From Caprella mutica (lineage: Eukaryota > Arthropoda > Malacostraca > Amphipoda > Caprellidae): DNA of 64,000 nucleotides. The notes under the pieces are model-generated. The model saw only the letters and a program-made list of their open reading frames with translations. It was not told the DNA's origin and did no database searches. Positions 35,404-43,791 of the stretch are shown here, in pieces (the first letter of the stretch is position 1; each line of letters starts with the position of its first letter). The stretch is from contig CANNZV010000267.1 in assembly GCA_947561585.1 (NCBI GenBank), forward strand, positions 248,001 to 312,000, written 5' to 3'. A program made the translations under genes and the position numbers.

Positions 35404-36705
35404 ATGAATAAATTATATATGATATTGGGAGTAGTATTATTGTTTGCAACAGCATGCGACAATGATCTAGACCAATTTCCGACAAATATTGCTAGTGCAG
35501 ATACCTTGACAGACTATGACGGAGTTTTGAATGCCGCATATTACTATCAACTCGGTTCAGCAACGCCAATGGCAGTGATGGGTGACTTCAGAGCGGACAA
35601 TGGATTAATGCTAGAAGCACCATATACTGAATTTGATACCTATGGTCCTAATTTAACGGACATGGGCGACCAGTTTTTTGGCCCTTTCTATACGGCTTTA
35701 TATAAGTCAATATTAAGTGCGAATAACGTCATTGAAAATTCTTCAGATGCTACTCAAGTAGCTGAAGCTAGATTTTTAAGAGGTTTGTCTTATTTCAAAC
35801 TAGTACGCGTATTTGGTGATGTTACTTTGAATTTATCTGCTACACCAAGTACTACAGATGGTTCTATTTTGGCAAGAACAGGAGCTGCTTCTGTTTATAA
35901 TACCATCATCGCTGATTTGGAAGCAGCAATAGCAACTTTGGATACTGAAATAACAAATGGAAGAGCCTCAAAACTTGCAGCTCAAGGATTGTTAGGTAAA
36001 GTATATGTTCAAATGGGCGATTTTGCTAATGCAGAATCACATCTAGCTGCTGTTGTAAACGGAGCTGATGCCGCAGGGATTAGTTTGCAAGAAAACTTTG
36101 CTGATATCTTTGTTACTGATTTGAATTCAGAAGTCATCTTTGCAACTCAAATGTCAAGCTCTGTATCAAGCGAATATGGTTTTTCTGAATTTTGGTCATG
36201 GTCTGGTGGATTAGATACAAAATCTTTAACGCCATTAGATATGGACTTGTTTGATGCTTATAGCGATGATGATTTAAGAAGAACAATATCTGCTGATACA
36301 TCAATTATGGCATCTCAAAAATTTCCTCAAACAGGAGGTCCTGATCATGACTGGATTGAATTAAGATTAGCCGATGTTTTGTTGTTATATGCAGAAACAT
36401 TAAATGAAAATGGTTCATCAGCAGCAGATGCCTTAGGCGTTTTAGATGGTATTAGAGATAGAGCAGGCTTAGCTCCTTTAGATGCTACAGTTCTTAATAG
36501 TCAAGCTTTAGTTAGACAAGCTATTCAAGACGAAAGAAGATTAGAATTAGCTTTTGAAGGTCAGCGTTGGTTTGATTTAGTTAGAACAGGTACTGTTGAT
36601 GCTGAAATGGGCGCAACAATTGATGCTAATTATCACTTGTTCCCAATTCCAGTTTCAGAAGTGTTAGCAAGCTTTGGTGTCATCAAACAGAATGATGGTT
36701 ACTAA
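35404..36705 (+). CDS. SusD/RagB family nutrient-binding outer membrane lipoprotein
   Basis: The 433-residue protein starts with a lipoprotein signal (LLFATAC, Cys18 or close, lipobox) and carries SusD features: the TPR-like helical core (EARFLRGLSYFKLVRVFGDV; AAQGLLGKVYVQMGDF) and the diagnostic C-terminal DERRLELAFEGQRWFDLVRTG followed by FPIPVSEV. SusD proteins sit on top of the SusC barrel and bind the glycan. At 433 residues it is shorter than the 500-600 typical for starch-type SusD. It is in the same direction as susC with a 255-bp gap, larger than usual, and ends before a good terminator, so susCD form a two-gene unit. Confidence 0.94.
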   Translation: MNKLYMILGVVLLFATACDNDLDQFPTNIASADTLTDYDGVLNAAYYYQLGSATPMAVMGDFRADNGLMLEAPYTEFDTYGPNLTDMGDQFFGPFYTALYKSILSANNVIENSSDATQVAEARFLRGLSYFKLVRVFGDVTLNLSATPSTTDGSILARTGAASVYNTIIADLEAAIATLDTEITNGRASKLAAQGLLGKVYVQMGDFANAESHLAAVVNGADAAGISLQENFADIFVTDLNSEVIFATQMSSSVSSEYGFSEFWSWSGGLDTKSLTPLDMDLFDAYSDDDLRRTISADTSIMASQKFPQTGGPDHDWIELRLADVLLLYAETLNENGSSAADALGVLDGIRDRAGLAPLDATVLNSQALVRQAIQDERRLELAFEGQRWFDLVRTGTVDAEMGATIDANYHLFPIPVSEVLASFGVIKQNDGY

Positions 36706-36762
36706 TAGAAGTTATAAATTTTATTGATTTAACCTTGTTGTTGAATTTTTAAAGCATTTTAT

Positions 36763-36807
36763 AAAAGCGTTTTATTGGCTATTTGTAGTCGATAAAACGC
36801 TTTTTTT
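36763..36807 (+). terminator. Terminator after susD
   Basis: aaaagcgttttat (36763-36775) pairs with ataaaacgctttt (36792-36804), followed by a T run. Confidence 0.88.
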
Positions 36808-36821
36808 ATGGGCTTCTTTTG

Positions 36822-36987
36822 AAACCATACAACTTATAAAACACCCTCATTTCGCCCACCGTTGAAACGGTGGGCTGCCTGTCTGCGTCTTAAAATGACT
36901 GATTTTAGGCTAAAACGCGGACAAGCAGCCCACGGTTTTAACCGTGGAGCGATAATAATGACCGTATTTTCATAAGTTGTATGGTTT
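36822..36987. repeat. Palindromic REP/MITE-like element
   Basis: The ends aaaccatacaacttat (36822-36837) and ataagttgtatggttt (36972-36987) are perfect 16-bp inverse copies. Inside are two GC-rich hairpins, cccaccgttgaaacggtggg and cccacggttttaaccgtgg, each followed or preceded by a gcagcc/ggctgc motif. This is the form of REP-like elements moved by Y1/RAYT or other transposases in trans. No transposase is encoded here. Confidence 0.75.
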
Positions 36988-37026
36988 TAAATTGGCTTCT
37001 AAGAAACTTATATGCTTTCTAATATC

Positions 37027-37231
37027 ATGACGTATATTTTTTAATAAGCTAATACGCTGTAATGCCACTACATCCAATAATGTGTGCGGGGACGTGGCGC
37101 TGCCACTTAAGATATGTTGGTATCATTTTCTACAAACGGTGTCGCCGCGCTACGGCTGCAAAAACTAACTGTATTAATATTTCTAGCTTTTAATTTAGGT
37201 ATATACGTCATCAAAAATTTAAAAGCGTATT
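37027..37231. repeat. Weak inverted-repeat-ended segment
   Basis: atgacgtatat (37027-37037) and aatacgct (37051-37058) reappear as inverse copies atatacgtcat (37201-37211) and agcgtatt (37224-37231). The order of the two pairs is not simply nested, so this may be a decayed mobile repeat. No ORF lies inside. Confidence 0.35.
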
Positions 37232-37324
37232 AGACATGTTGAATTGAAGTCACTTGGGCTATATTAGCCCGAGCCTATCTAAGCAGATAGTTATAATAGC
37301 CCAAATTAAGTTACTTACCATAAA

Positions 37325-37362
37325 AAAAACGGTCACTCCAATACCTCGGAGTGACCGTTTTT
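37325..37362 (-). terminator. Terminator at the end of the minus-strand alginate operon
   Basis: aaaaacggtcactcc (37325-37339) pairs with ggagtgaccgttttt (37348-37362). It has A and T runs on both sides and so could act in both directions. It lies 33 bp beyond the PL7 stop. Confidence 0.88.
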
Positions 37363-37394
37363 TATACCTTTTAATACGTTTAAAAAGCCGCAAA

Positions 37395-39452
37395 TTATTC
37401 TTTATTCGGCGGTGTACCTGCGCCCATTGTCGCTGCTTTAAACCATACTTCTGTATAAGCTCCATTTTCATATTGCTTCGCAATATCACCACCATAAGTT
37501 TCTGCGCCGGCACACCAAACCATATTTTTTTCTGGTGATTTACCATTGGTTTGATTATAAGCACCTTGTTTGAAATACTGCATTTCACCTGCATACGCGC
37601 TTTTGCGCTCCACGCCATCTTGACCAATTGGAACAAATAATTCTTGCGTTTGCGCTGGAATATCCGCTTTTGTGGTGTATTCTGATTGAATTAAACTCTT
37701 CGTAAATTGAACCGTCTCATGTCCTTCGCTTGTAAAAGTGACATACATAATACCATCATATACATTGATTTCATAGCTAAATGTCTCCCCTAATTCTATC
37801 CCATTTTCAGGTTCTGCGGGATAATCTGTAGGACTAGCACCAACAACAGACATATCATGCCCCCAAACTGGATAAGAATAATCCCATCTGCCGCCATTGT
37901 CCTCACCTGCTGTATTGATTTCATAATTCCAGAAAACAGAGCCTTTAGTATGACCCGGGAATTTTTTGTAGAAGATTTTTATCGGTTCATTTTCGTGTCC
38001 TTCACTGCCGTGAATTTGCCCGACAACGGTTGAGAAAGCAGCCGCAACTCTTGCATCACCAGAAGTAGAAACGTGCATTACTTTTAATGTGCCCGTTAAT
38101 TTACCACCCGTTTTAGGTGTCCATTCTTCTTTTTGGTGTAATTCTGTTCTGGTATTGCTCGAATTTTTTGAGGTCACGCCAGAATTCGGTGTTTTATAAA
38201 CAACCCAGCGCATCGTGCCATCAATAACCGTATAGAAAAAATCCTTATTTTCGTATTCCGTAAGGTCTTCGACACTCGTTCCGTCTCCCAATAGCATTTT
38301 AAATTTATCCATAAAAGGAATAACCGCATGCGGATAAACGGACTTTTTGCTTAAACCATCGTTCGCTTGAAAGTAGCCCTCATTAGATATGGCATCCTCG
38401 CTCACTGTGATACTAGCTGACTTAAACTGAACTTCAGCATAATTTCCAGCAGCAATTTGTTTTTGAATATCGCCGCCATTCGTCTCTGCACCAGCACACC
38501 AAACTTTATTGACAAGGGGGGCTTTTCCATTGGTTTGATTGTAAGCACCTTGCTTGAAGAAAAGGCCTTCGCCCGCGTAGGCATCTGCTCGTTCTACGCC
38601 ATCTTGACCGATTGGAACAAACAAATTTTTCACTTGCTCAGGCATATCTGCTTTGGTAGCATATTCTGATTGGATTAAGTTTTTGGTAAATGTTTTGGTT
38701 TCATGCCCTTCGCTCCTAAACGTTAAGTTCATCATCCCATCTTTCACTTCCACTTCATAGCTAAATTCTTCCCCTAATGCAATTCCGTCTTTAGGTTCTG
38801 CTGGATAGCTTTCTTTTTCTGTACCAATAACAGAAAAATCATAACCCCAAACTGGATAAGAATAATCCCATCTGCCAGAGTTGTCATCACCTGCTGTATT
38901 GATTTCATAATTCCAAAAAACCGAACCTTTTGTATGACCTGGAAATTTTTTGTAAAATAACTTAAACGGTTCATTCTCATGTCCATCCGCACTATGAATT
39001 TGACCCACCACTACAGAGTAGGAAGCAGCTACGCGTGCATCGCCAGTTTTAGAGACATTCGTTACTTTGAGGGTAGCAGTCAACTTAGCATCCGTCATCG
39101 GCGACCACTTTTTCTTTTGCGCCAATTCGGTTCTTATATTGTTGGAAGTCCCGTGGGTATTCCCTGCATTGGTTGCTCTATAAACGACCCAATCTTGCTT
39201 ACCATCGTTGGTAGCATAGAAGTAGTCTTTCTGCTCAAAACCAATGACATCACCGATAGTTGAGCCATCTCCCAAAATCAATTTGAATTTATCGAAAAAA
39301 GGGATAACATCGCTTGGGCGAGTTTTGCTTGCTGTTGTTTCTTTTCGCTGCTCTGTTGTTTCTTGCGCAGTATCTTGGCAACTATTTAGTGAAAATACAA
39401 GCCCAAACAGCATTAAAGCTTGAAAAAATGATTTAACGGTTTTCGTATTCAT
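37395..39452 (-). CDS. Alginate lyase, polysaccharide lyase family 7, two tandem catalytic domains, lipoprotein
   Basis: The 685 residues begin with a lipoprotein signal (LFGLVFSLNSC, Cys25). Two homologous PL7 domains follow, about 48-345 and 377-680, both beginning VIPF.DKFK..LGDG. Each keeps the three PL7 blocks: RTEL (in NIRTELAQ and NTRTELHQ), VVGQIH, and YFKQGAYNQTNG. These hold the catalytic His/Tyr and substrate-binding Arg/Gln of the family, so both domains look active. PL7 enzymes cleave alginate by beta-elimination. The lipid anchor and position at the end of the alginate operon suggest a surface or periplasmic enzyme making oligomers. The domains are similar but not identical, so they may differ in M/G block preference. 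It is the last gene of the operon. Confidence 0.93.
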   Translation of the reverse strand: MNTKTVKSFFQALMLFGLVFSLNSCQDTAQETTEQRKETTASKTRPSDVIPFFDKFKLILGDGSTIGDVIGFEQKDYFYATNDGKQDWVVYRATNAGNTHGTSNNIRTELAQKKKWSPMTDAKLTATLKVTNVSKTGDARVAASYSVVVGQIHSADGHENEPFKLFYKKFPGHTKGSVFWNYEINTAGDDNSGRWDYSYPVWGYDFSVIGTEKESYPAEPKDGIALGEEFSYEVEVKDGMMNLTFRSEGHETKTFTKNLIQSEYATKADMPEQVKNLFVPIGQDGVERADAYAGEGLFFKQGAYNQTNGKAPLVNKVWCAGAETNGGDIQKQIAAGNYAEVQFKSASITVSEDAISNEGYFQANDGLSKKSVYPHAVIPFMDKFKMLLGDGTSVEDLTEYENKDFFYTVIDGTMRWVVYKTPNSGVTSKNSSNTRTELHQKEEWTPKTGGKLTGTLKVMHVSTSGDARVAAAFSTVVGQIHGSEGHENEPIKIFYKKFPGHTKGSVFWNYEINTAGEDNGGRWDYSYPVWGHDMSVVGASPTDYPAEPENGIELGETFSYEINVYDGIMYVTFTSEGHETVQFTKSLIQSEYTTKADIPAQTQELFVPIGQDGVERKSAYAGEMQYFKQGAYNQTNGKSPEKNMVWCAGAETYGGDIAKQYENGAYTEVWFKAATMGAGTPPNKE

Positions 39453-39476
39453 TATTGTTAATTTTTGTTAGTCTTT

Positions 39477-39508
39477 GTCACGAGGCGACCTCAAAGTCGC
39501 CTCGTGAC
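39477..39508. repeat. 13-bp perfect hairpin between PL7 and the gntK-gnd fusion gene
   Basis: gtcacgaggcgac (39477-39489) pairs exactly with gtcgcctcgtgac (39496-39508). No T run follows in the direction of transcription. The ggcgac core followed by gtgacgtagaatt recurs in the palindromes at 51720-51790 and 58532-58628, so it belongs to a dispersed family. Confidence 0.7.
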
Positions 39509-39516
39509 GTAGAATT

Positions 39517-41394
39517 TTACCATTTCGTATGATAGCTTTTTCCTGACGGGTCATCTATCCGTTTATAAGTGTGTGCTCCAAAATAATCTCTTTGAGCTTG
39601 AATAATAGTTGCGGTAGATTTAACCGTTTTTATGCCATGAAAAAAGTTGACAGCTTCCAATAAACACGGAATATGAAGCTCGTTTTTTATGCCTTCTATA
39701 GCTACTATTTGAGCAGAAGCACGTGTCTGTTGAATGGTATCGCTTAGTTGGAATAGTATAGATTCATTTGTTTTCAAATAACCAACTAGCTTCTTCATAA
39801 AATCCGACTTGATGATACATCCTTCCGTCCATATTCTCGCAATTTCACTCAGGTCAACGTTCCAATCATGCTGATTTGACACTTTTGATATGAGCGAAAA
39901 ACCTTGATGATGATTGATAATTCTGCTAAACTGATAGGCTTCTTTTAATTGAAGAATAGAAACGCCGTCGCCAGTACTTCTAGTCGGAAATACGCTTGCT
40001 GCTGCTATTCGTTTTTCTTTAAAAAAGGAAAGATACCTCGCAAAAAGTGCTGCCGGAATCATAGTCGCCGGCTCACCAGAATTGGCTACTGAAACCGTTG
40101 CCCATTTGCCCGTTCCTTTGTTTCCAGCCTTATCCAATATTTTATCCAATAGGTATTCGTCGCCTTCTTTTTTCCTTAAAATGTCCACCGTAATTTCAAG
40201 TAAGTAGCTTCCTAAGTCCTTCATCCACGCTTCAAAGACCGTTGCTATTTCGTCATTTGATAGTCCTTGATTTTTGAGTATGGAATAACATTCGGCCAGC
40301 AATTGCATCTCCACATATTCAATTCCATTATGAATCATTTTTACAAAATGCCCACTACCTTGCTCACCGACATAAGTGCAACAAGGCTTGCCATGGTTAT
40401 CTTTTGCGGAAATCGCTTCTAAGTATTTTTGAATTTTCAAGTAGGCTTCACGGTCGCCAGAAGGCATAATAGAAGGGCCTTTCAATGCGCCTTCTTCTCC
40501 TCCCGAAATGCCAGCTCCGATGAAAATCAAGTCTTTCGTTTTTAGGGCATCTATTCGCTGATTGGTGGTCTCAAAATGCGAATTACCGCCATCAATCACA
40601 ATATCTCCCGCGTCCAAAACTTCGCTTAAGCTATCCAAAACAGTATCTACAGAACCTGCGTAAACCATCAAAATGATTTTTCGAGGTCTTTCTATTGATT
40701 GCACAAAGGCTTTCAAATCATCGAATGGAAGTGCCTGCTTCAATTCAGGATATGCCCCTTGAAAGTCTTTGGCAATATTTTCCTCTTTTCCATCAATATG
40801 ACGATTATAAAGGGAAATCATAAAGCCATTTCGGGCAAGGTTTCGGCTAAGGCTCTTGCCCATTACGCCCATGCCTAAGACACCAAATTCTGTTTTCATT
40901 AAAACGAGTTTTATCTTCTGAATAATAGCCTTTGGAGCATTTGCAATATCTATCTGGATGGCATTTTTTGGTTCTTCCAGCGTTTCAAACTGCGACTTTA
41001 ACATCCCCGCATTCATAAAATGACCTGCTCGTCGTTTCATTCGCTCGAATATCAACTGATAGCTTCCTTTTAAGTAAACCCAAAGCACATTTGCCTCTAT
41101 AGATTGCGTTAATTGTTGTCTATATACGTCCTTGAGCGCAGAGCAAGCAATGACGCACCCCATTTCAAGATGCTGCACAGCTATGTCGTGTAAAGCAGCT
41201 AACCAAGGCGCTCTATCGCCATCATTCAAAGGAATTCCTTGGCTCATTTTTTCAACATTCGACGGAGGATGGTGGTCATCTGCGTCGATAAACAAAACAG
41301 CTAATTCACGGGCAAGTAATTCACCAATCGAGGTTTTACCTGAACCGCTAACGCCCATGACGAAAATTACCTTTTTTGTTAAATTTGCTTTCAT
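39517..41394 (-). CDS. Fused gluconokinase / 6-phosphogluconate dehydrogenase
   Basis: The 625-residue frame joins two complete enzymes. Residues 1-165 are a GntK-type gluconate kinase with P-loop GVSGSGKT and DADDHHPPSNVEKM...G.PL.D.DR.PWL. Residues 166-625 are 6-phosphogluconate dehydrogenase, with GVLGMGVMGKSLSRNL (nucleotide binding), IDGGNSHFETT, GISGGEEGALKGPSIMPSGD, HFVKMIHNGIEYVEMQ, GNKGTGKWATVS and the C-terminal QRDYFGAHTYKR. Met166 (at 40899) would be a natural start of the second enzyme. The first makes 6-phosphogluconate from gluconate and ATP, the second oxidises and decarboxylates it to ribulose-5-phosphate with NAD(P)H. The product of one is the substrate of the other, so channelling is plausible. 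It lies in the alginate operon, 12 bp after PL6; the link to alginate may be redox supply. Confidence 0.93.
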   Translation of the reverse strand: MKANLTKKVIFVMGVSGSGKTSIGELLARELAVLFIDADDHHPPSNVEKMSQGIPLNDGDRAPWLAALHDIAVQHLEMGCVIACSALKDVYRQQLTQSIEANVLWVYLKGSYQLIFERMKRRAGHFMNAGMLKSQFETLEEPKNAIQIDIANAPKAIIQKIKLVLMKTEFGVLGMGVMGKSLSRNLARNGFMISLYNRHIDGKEENIAKDFQGAYPELKQALPFDDLKAFVQSIERPRKIILMVYAGSVDTVLDSLSEVLDAGDIVIDGGNSHFETTNQRIDALKTKDLIFIGAGISGGEEGALKGPSIMPSGDREAYLKIQKYLEAISAKDNHGKPCCTYVGEQGSGHFVKMIHNGIEYVEMQLLAECYSILKNQGLSNDEIATVFEAWMKDLGSYLLEITVDILRKKEGDEYLLDKILDKAGNKGTGKWATVSVANSGEPATMIPAALFARYLSFFKEKRIAAASVFPTRSTGDGVSILQLKEAYQFSRIINHHQGFSLISKVSNQHDWNVDLSEIARIWTEGCIIKSDFMKKLVGYLKTNESILFQLSDTIQQTRASAQIVAIEGIKNELHIPCLLEAVNFFHGIKTVKSTATIIQAQRDYFGAHTYKRIDDPSGKSYHTKW

Positions 41395-41406
41395 CGTTAC
41401 TTTTAC

Positions 41407-43725
41407 TTAGTATAGTAAATCCAGTTTTTGCTGCTCTTCCACTTTTATCTGTCCAGACTGAATAATGGTATTATTCTTATGATGATTATTTTTTACGCCC
41501 CACAATACGGCAACGAATTTTATTGGATTATTCTGAAACGTATTGTCTGAAATAAGTACATTAATAATGCCTCGCGTCTTAATCAAAACGCCACTTTCTT
41601 CCTGCTGTCCGCAATTAGTAAACGTATTATTGGACAAGGTTAAAAAGCCACCAATCGTTGATTCATCATAGCCGCCTCGGTAGAAATGAATGACATTTTG
41701 CTTTACATTGATAAATTTACATGCTTCAAAATGTACCATTTCTGCATTGTAATCGCCTTTTTCGTCAGCGGCGAGTACAAAACCATTTTCACAGTTTTGA
41801 ATAATCGTATTACTGATATTAATAGAGTCTGCAAAAGAACCTTTGGACGCTTTTAGCACGTAAGCAAAATCTTCAATCACACAATTATCAAGAAAAAGAT
41901 GGTACGCAGATGACATGTTTTGTTTTAAAGGAGCAAATGCCAATTGTGTGTTTTGACCTTTTACTAAGATGTTTACTAAGTTGATGCGCCCTTTCGGATT
42001 CATCTCAAAGGCAGGCGTATTTTCTGTGCCTGTAAATACCAATTGTGCTTTGTTTTTCCCCTTTGAGCGAAGGCTTATTGCTTTGTTGATTTTGAGTGAA
42101 GTTGCGATAGTATATATCTCATCATTTAGCTCAATAATATCACCCGATTTGGCTTGAGCAATGACTTTTGCCAGTTCGCCTGCCGCTGCCGAAGCGGTCA
42201 AAATAGTAGGCTTAACAGCCACTTTATCCACAGAAAACCACGAAGTCCCATACTTTTTCTTGTCAATGTTAAATTTTTCAGCCGCTGCGAGTTCTTGAAT
42301 TGCTCCCGTTCTACTCTTTTTTCCTCTTATCGTTCCGAACAAATCTTTTTCAATTTTATCAAAATCATAACCATTAAACACACTATCCAAAACTGTGCTT
42401 TGCCCGTCTTCGGGAGCGAATAACCATTCATTGATGGGCTTCATTTTTACATTTGCATTGCGAAATACATCATATTCGGTATATGCACTGCCTTTGTTGT
42501 CAATGATATTTCCCTTGAATAGTATGCCGTCCATATCATCGTGATTGACTACCGGCGACGCATCTATTTGTGTATTATAAATCAAATTATTGGCAATAGT
42601 AGTGCGAATAGGCGGAGCAGAGCGAATTTCACTTTTAGGAAGGACATCTTTACTCGCCTTGTTTTGTCCCACACCTATTTGGAAAGGTGATTTGCAATCG
42701 ACCCAAGTATTATGAGCAACGACCACATCTGTTACTTGCTTGTATCTGTTTAATGGCGATTTTGGAATGCCGTTCATGATAGCAAGCGGGCTTCTGAATT
42801 GTTCTCCTCTGATTTTATAGAAATAATTATTGGTAATCCAATGTCCCGTATTGACAGCTCTAATGCCACCATAGAAGTCGGAATCGTCTCCCCCTATGAA
42901 AATATTAGCATCAATAGTTGTATAATTTCCATGTCTCATGACCAGAGAACCTTCACATTTGTCAAATATATTTTTGGTAAAAGAGTTGTAATTGGTTTTA
43001 TCTGAAATGATTTCAACTTCTCCATTACAAGCCTCGAAATAATTATTAGAAACATTCACCCGACCGGGAGTCATAGAGGTGCTGCTATCTCCAATTCGTA
43101 TAGTTTCTGCCCGAGGTCCACCTTTTCGGGGACGCGGCCCAAAGTAATTATTGACTATTTGGTGATGACTATTGGTGTGTTCATTTCCTTTATGATAAAC
43201 CATTAGAGTCGCGCCGTCATTGGATTTTCCAGCAATGTAACAATGGTCTAATTGATTGTGCTTGCCGTGAAATTCAATCCAACGGTCTTTATCCCACCTA
43301 TTAGGTTGAGTAAAATCTTCTATCACACAATTCGTTACTTGCGAATGAAAAGCGGTACTGTCTGCGCCAATTTTATAGCGTATTATTCCTGTTGCGGGCG
43401 TATAGCCATTCCTAAAATACAATCCACTAACCATTAAATGTGCTCCACCTAAATGCAAAAATGACTGCCCTTCTATAAATACTTCTCCTGGCGTTTCAGC
43501 GCGTAGAGTAATGGGAGCTTTTTCTGTGCCCATTCCGTAGAACTTAATTTGAGCATCTTTCCATATCCCATTTGCCAAAACGATTTCAGTGCCCGGTTTG
43601 GCTTGACTAATGGCTGCATTCAGTTCCGCAATATCCTTTACAAGAGTACTGCTTGTAAGATTTGATTTTTCACCACAAGATAGAAGCAGTAAAATAGCAC
43701 CAATGATTAGTAAACTGTTTCTCAT
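41407..43725 (-). CDS. Alginate lyase, polysaccharide lyase family 6 (chondroitinase B-like fold), lipoprotein
   Basis: The 772-residue protein has a lipoprotein signal (IIGAILLLLSC, Cys17). A parallel beta-helix follows, with the PL6 features RAETPGEVFIEG, FTQPNRWDKDRWIEFHGKHN, GPRPRKGGPRAETIRIGDS, and the catalytic pair Lys243 (EIISDKTNYNSF) and Arg264 (LVMRHGNYTTIDAN), spaced 21 residues as in known PL6 enzymes. A second beta-helix region (about 510-760; KINKAISLRSKGKNKAQ) completes the two-domain form. PL6 enzymes release unsaturated mono- or oligouronates from alginate, often preferring MG blocks or polyM, and use Ca in part of the family. It is the upstream neighbour of the kinase/dehydrogenase fusion and is likely periplasmic or surface bound. 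Confidence 0.94.
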   Translation of the reverse strand: MRNSLLIIGAILLLLSCGEKSNLTSSTLVKDIAELNAAISQAKPGTEIVLANGIWKDAQIKFYGMGTEKAPITLRAETPGEVFIEGQSFLHLGGAHLMVSGLYFRNGYTPATGIIRYKIGADSTAFHSQVTNCVIEDFTQPNRWDKDRWIEFHGKHNQLDHCYIAGKSNDGATLMVYHKGNEHTNSHHQIVNNYFGPRPRKGGPRAETIRIGDSSTSMTPGRVNVSNNYFEACNGEVEIISDKTNYNSFTKNIFDKCEGSLVMRHGNYTTIDANIFIGGDDSDFYGGIRAVNTGHWITNNYFYKIRGEQFRSPLAIMNGIPKSPLNRYKQVTDVVVAHNTWVDCKSPFQIGVGQNKASKDVLPKSEIRSAPPIRTTIANNLIYNTQIDASPVVNHDDMDGILFKGNIIDNKGSAYTEYDVFRNANVKMKPINEWLFAPEDGQSTVLDSVFNGYDFDKIEKDLFGTIRGKKSRTGAIQELAAAEKFNIDKKKYGTSWFSVDKVAVKPTILTASAAAGELAKVIAQAKSGDIIELNDEIYTIATSLKINKAISLRSKGKNKAQLVFTGTENTPAFEMNPKGRINLVNILVKGQNTQLAFAPLKQNMSSAYHLFLDNCVIEDFAYVLKASKGSFADSINISNTIIQNCENGFVLAADEKGDYNAEMVHFEACKFINVKQNVIHFYRGGYDESTIGGFLTLSNNTFTNCGQQEESGVLIKTRGIINVLISDNTFQNNPIKFVAVLWGVKNNHHKNNTIIQSGQIKVEEQQKLDLLY

Positions 43726-43791
43726 TTTGATAGTTTTCGTTGTTCAATACTTCTATGAAGTAGCATTCGATAGTGGTGTCAAATGTAGCTA

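Noticed and set aside
39477..39508. Transcription terminator between the fusion gene and PL7
   Set aside because: The hairpin is strong, but no T run follows in the direction of transcription and the core belongs to a dispersed repeat family; readthrough into PL7 is likely.
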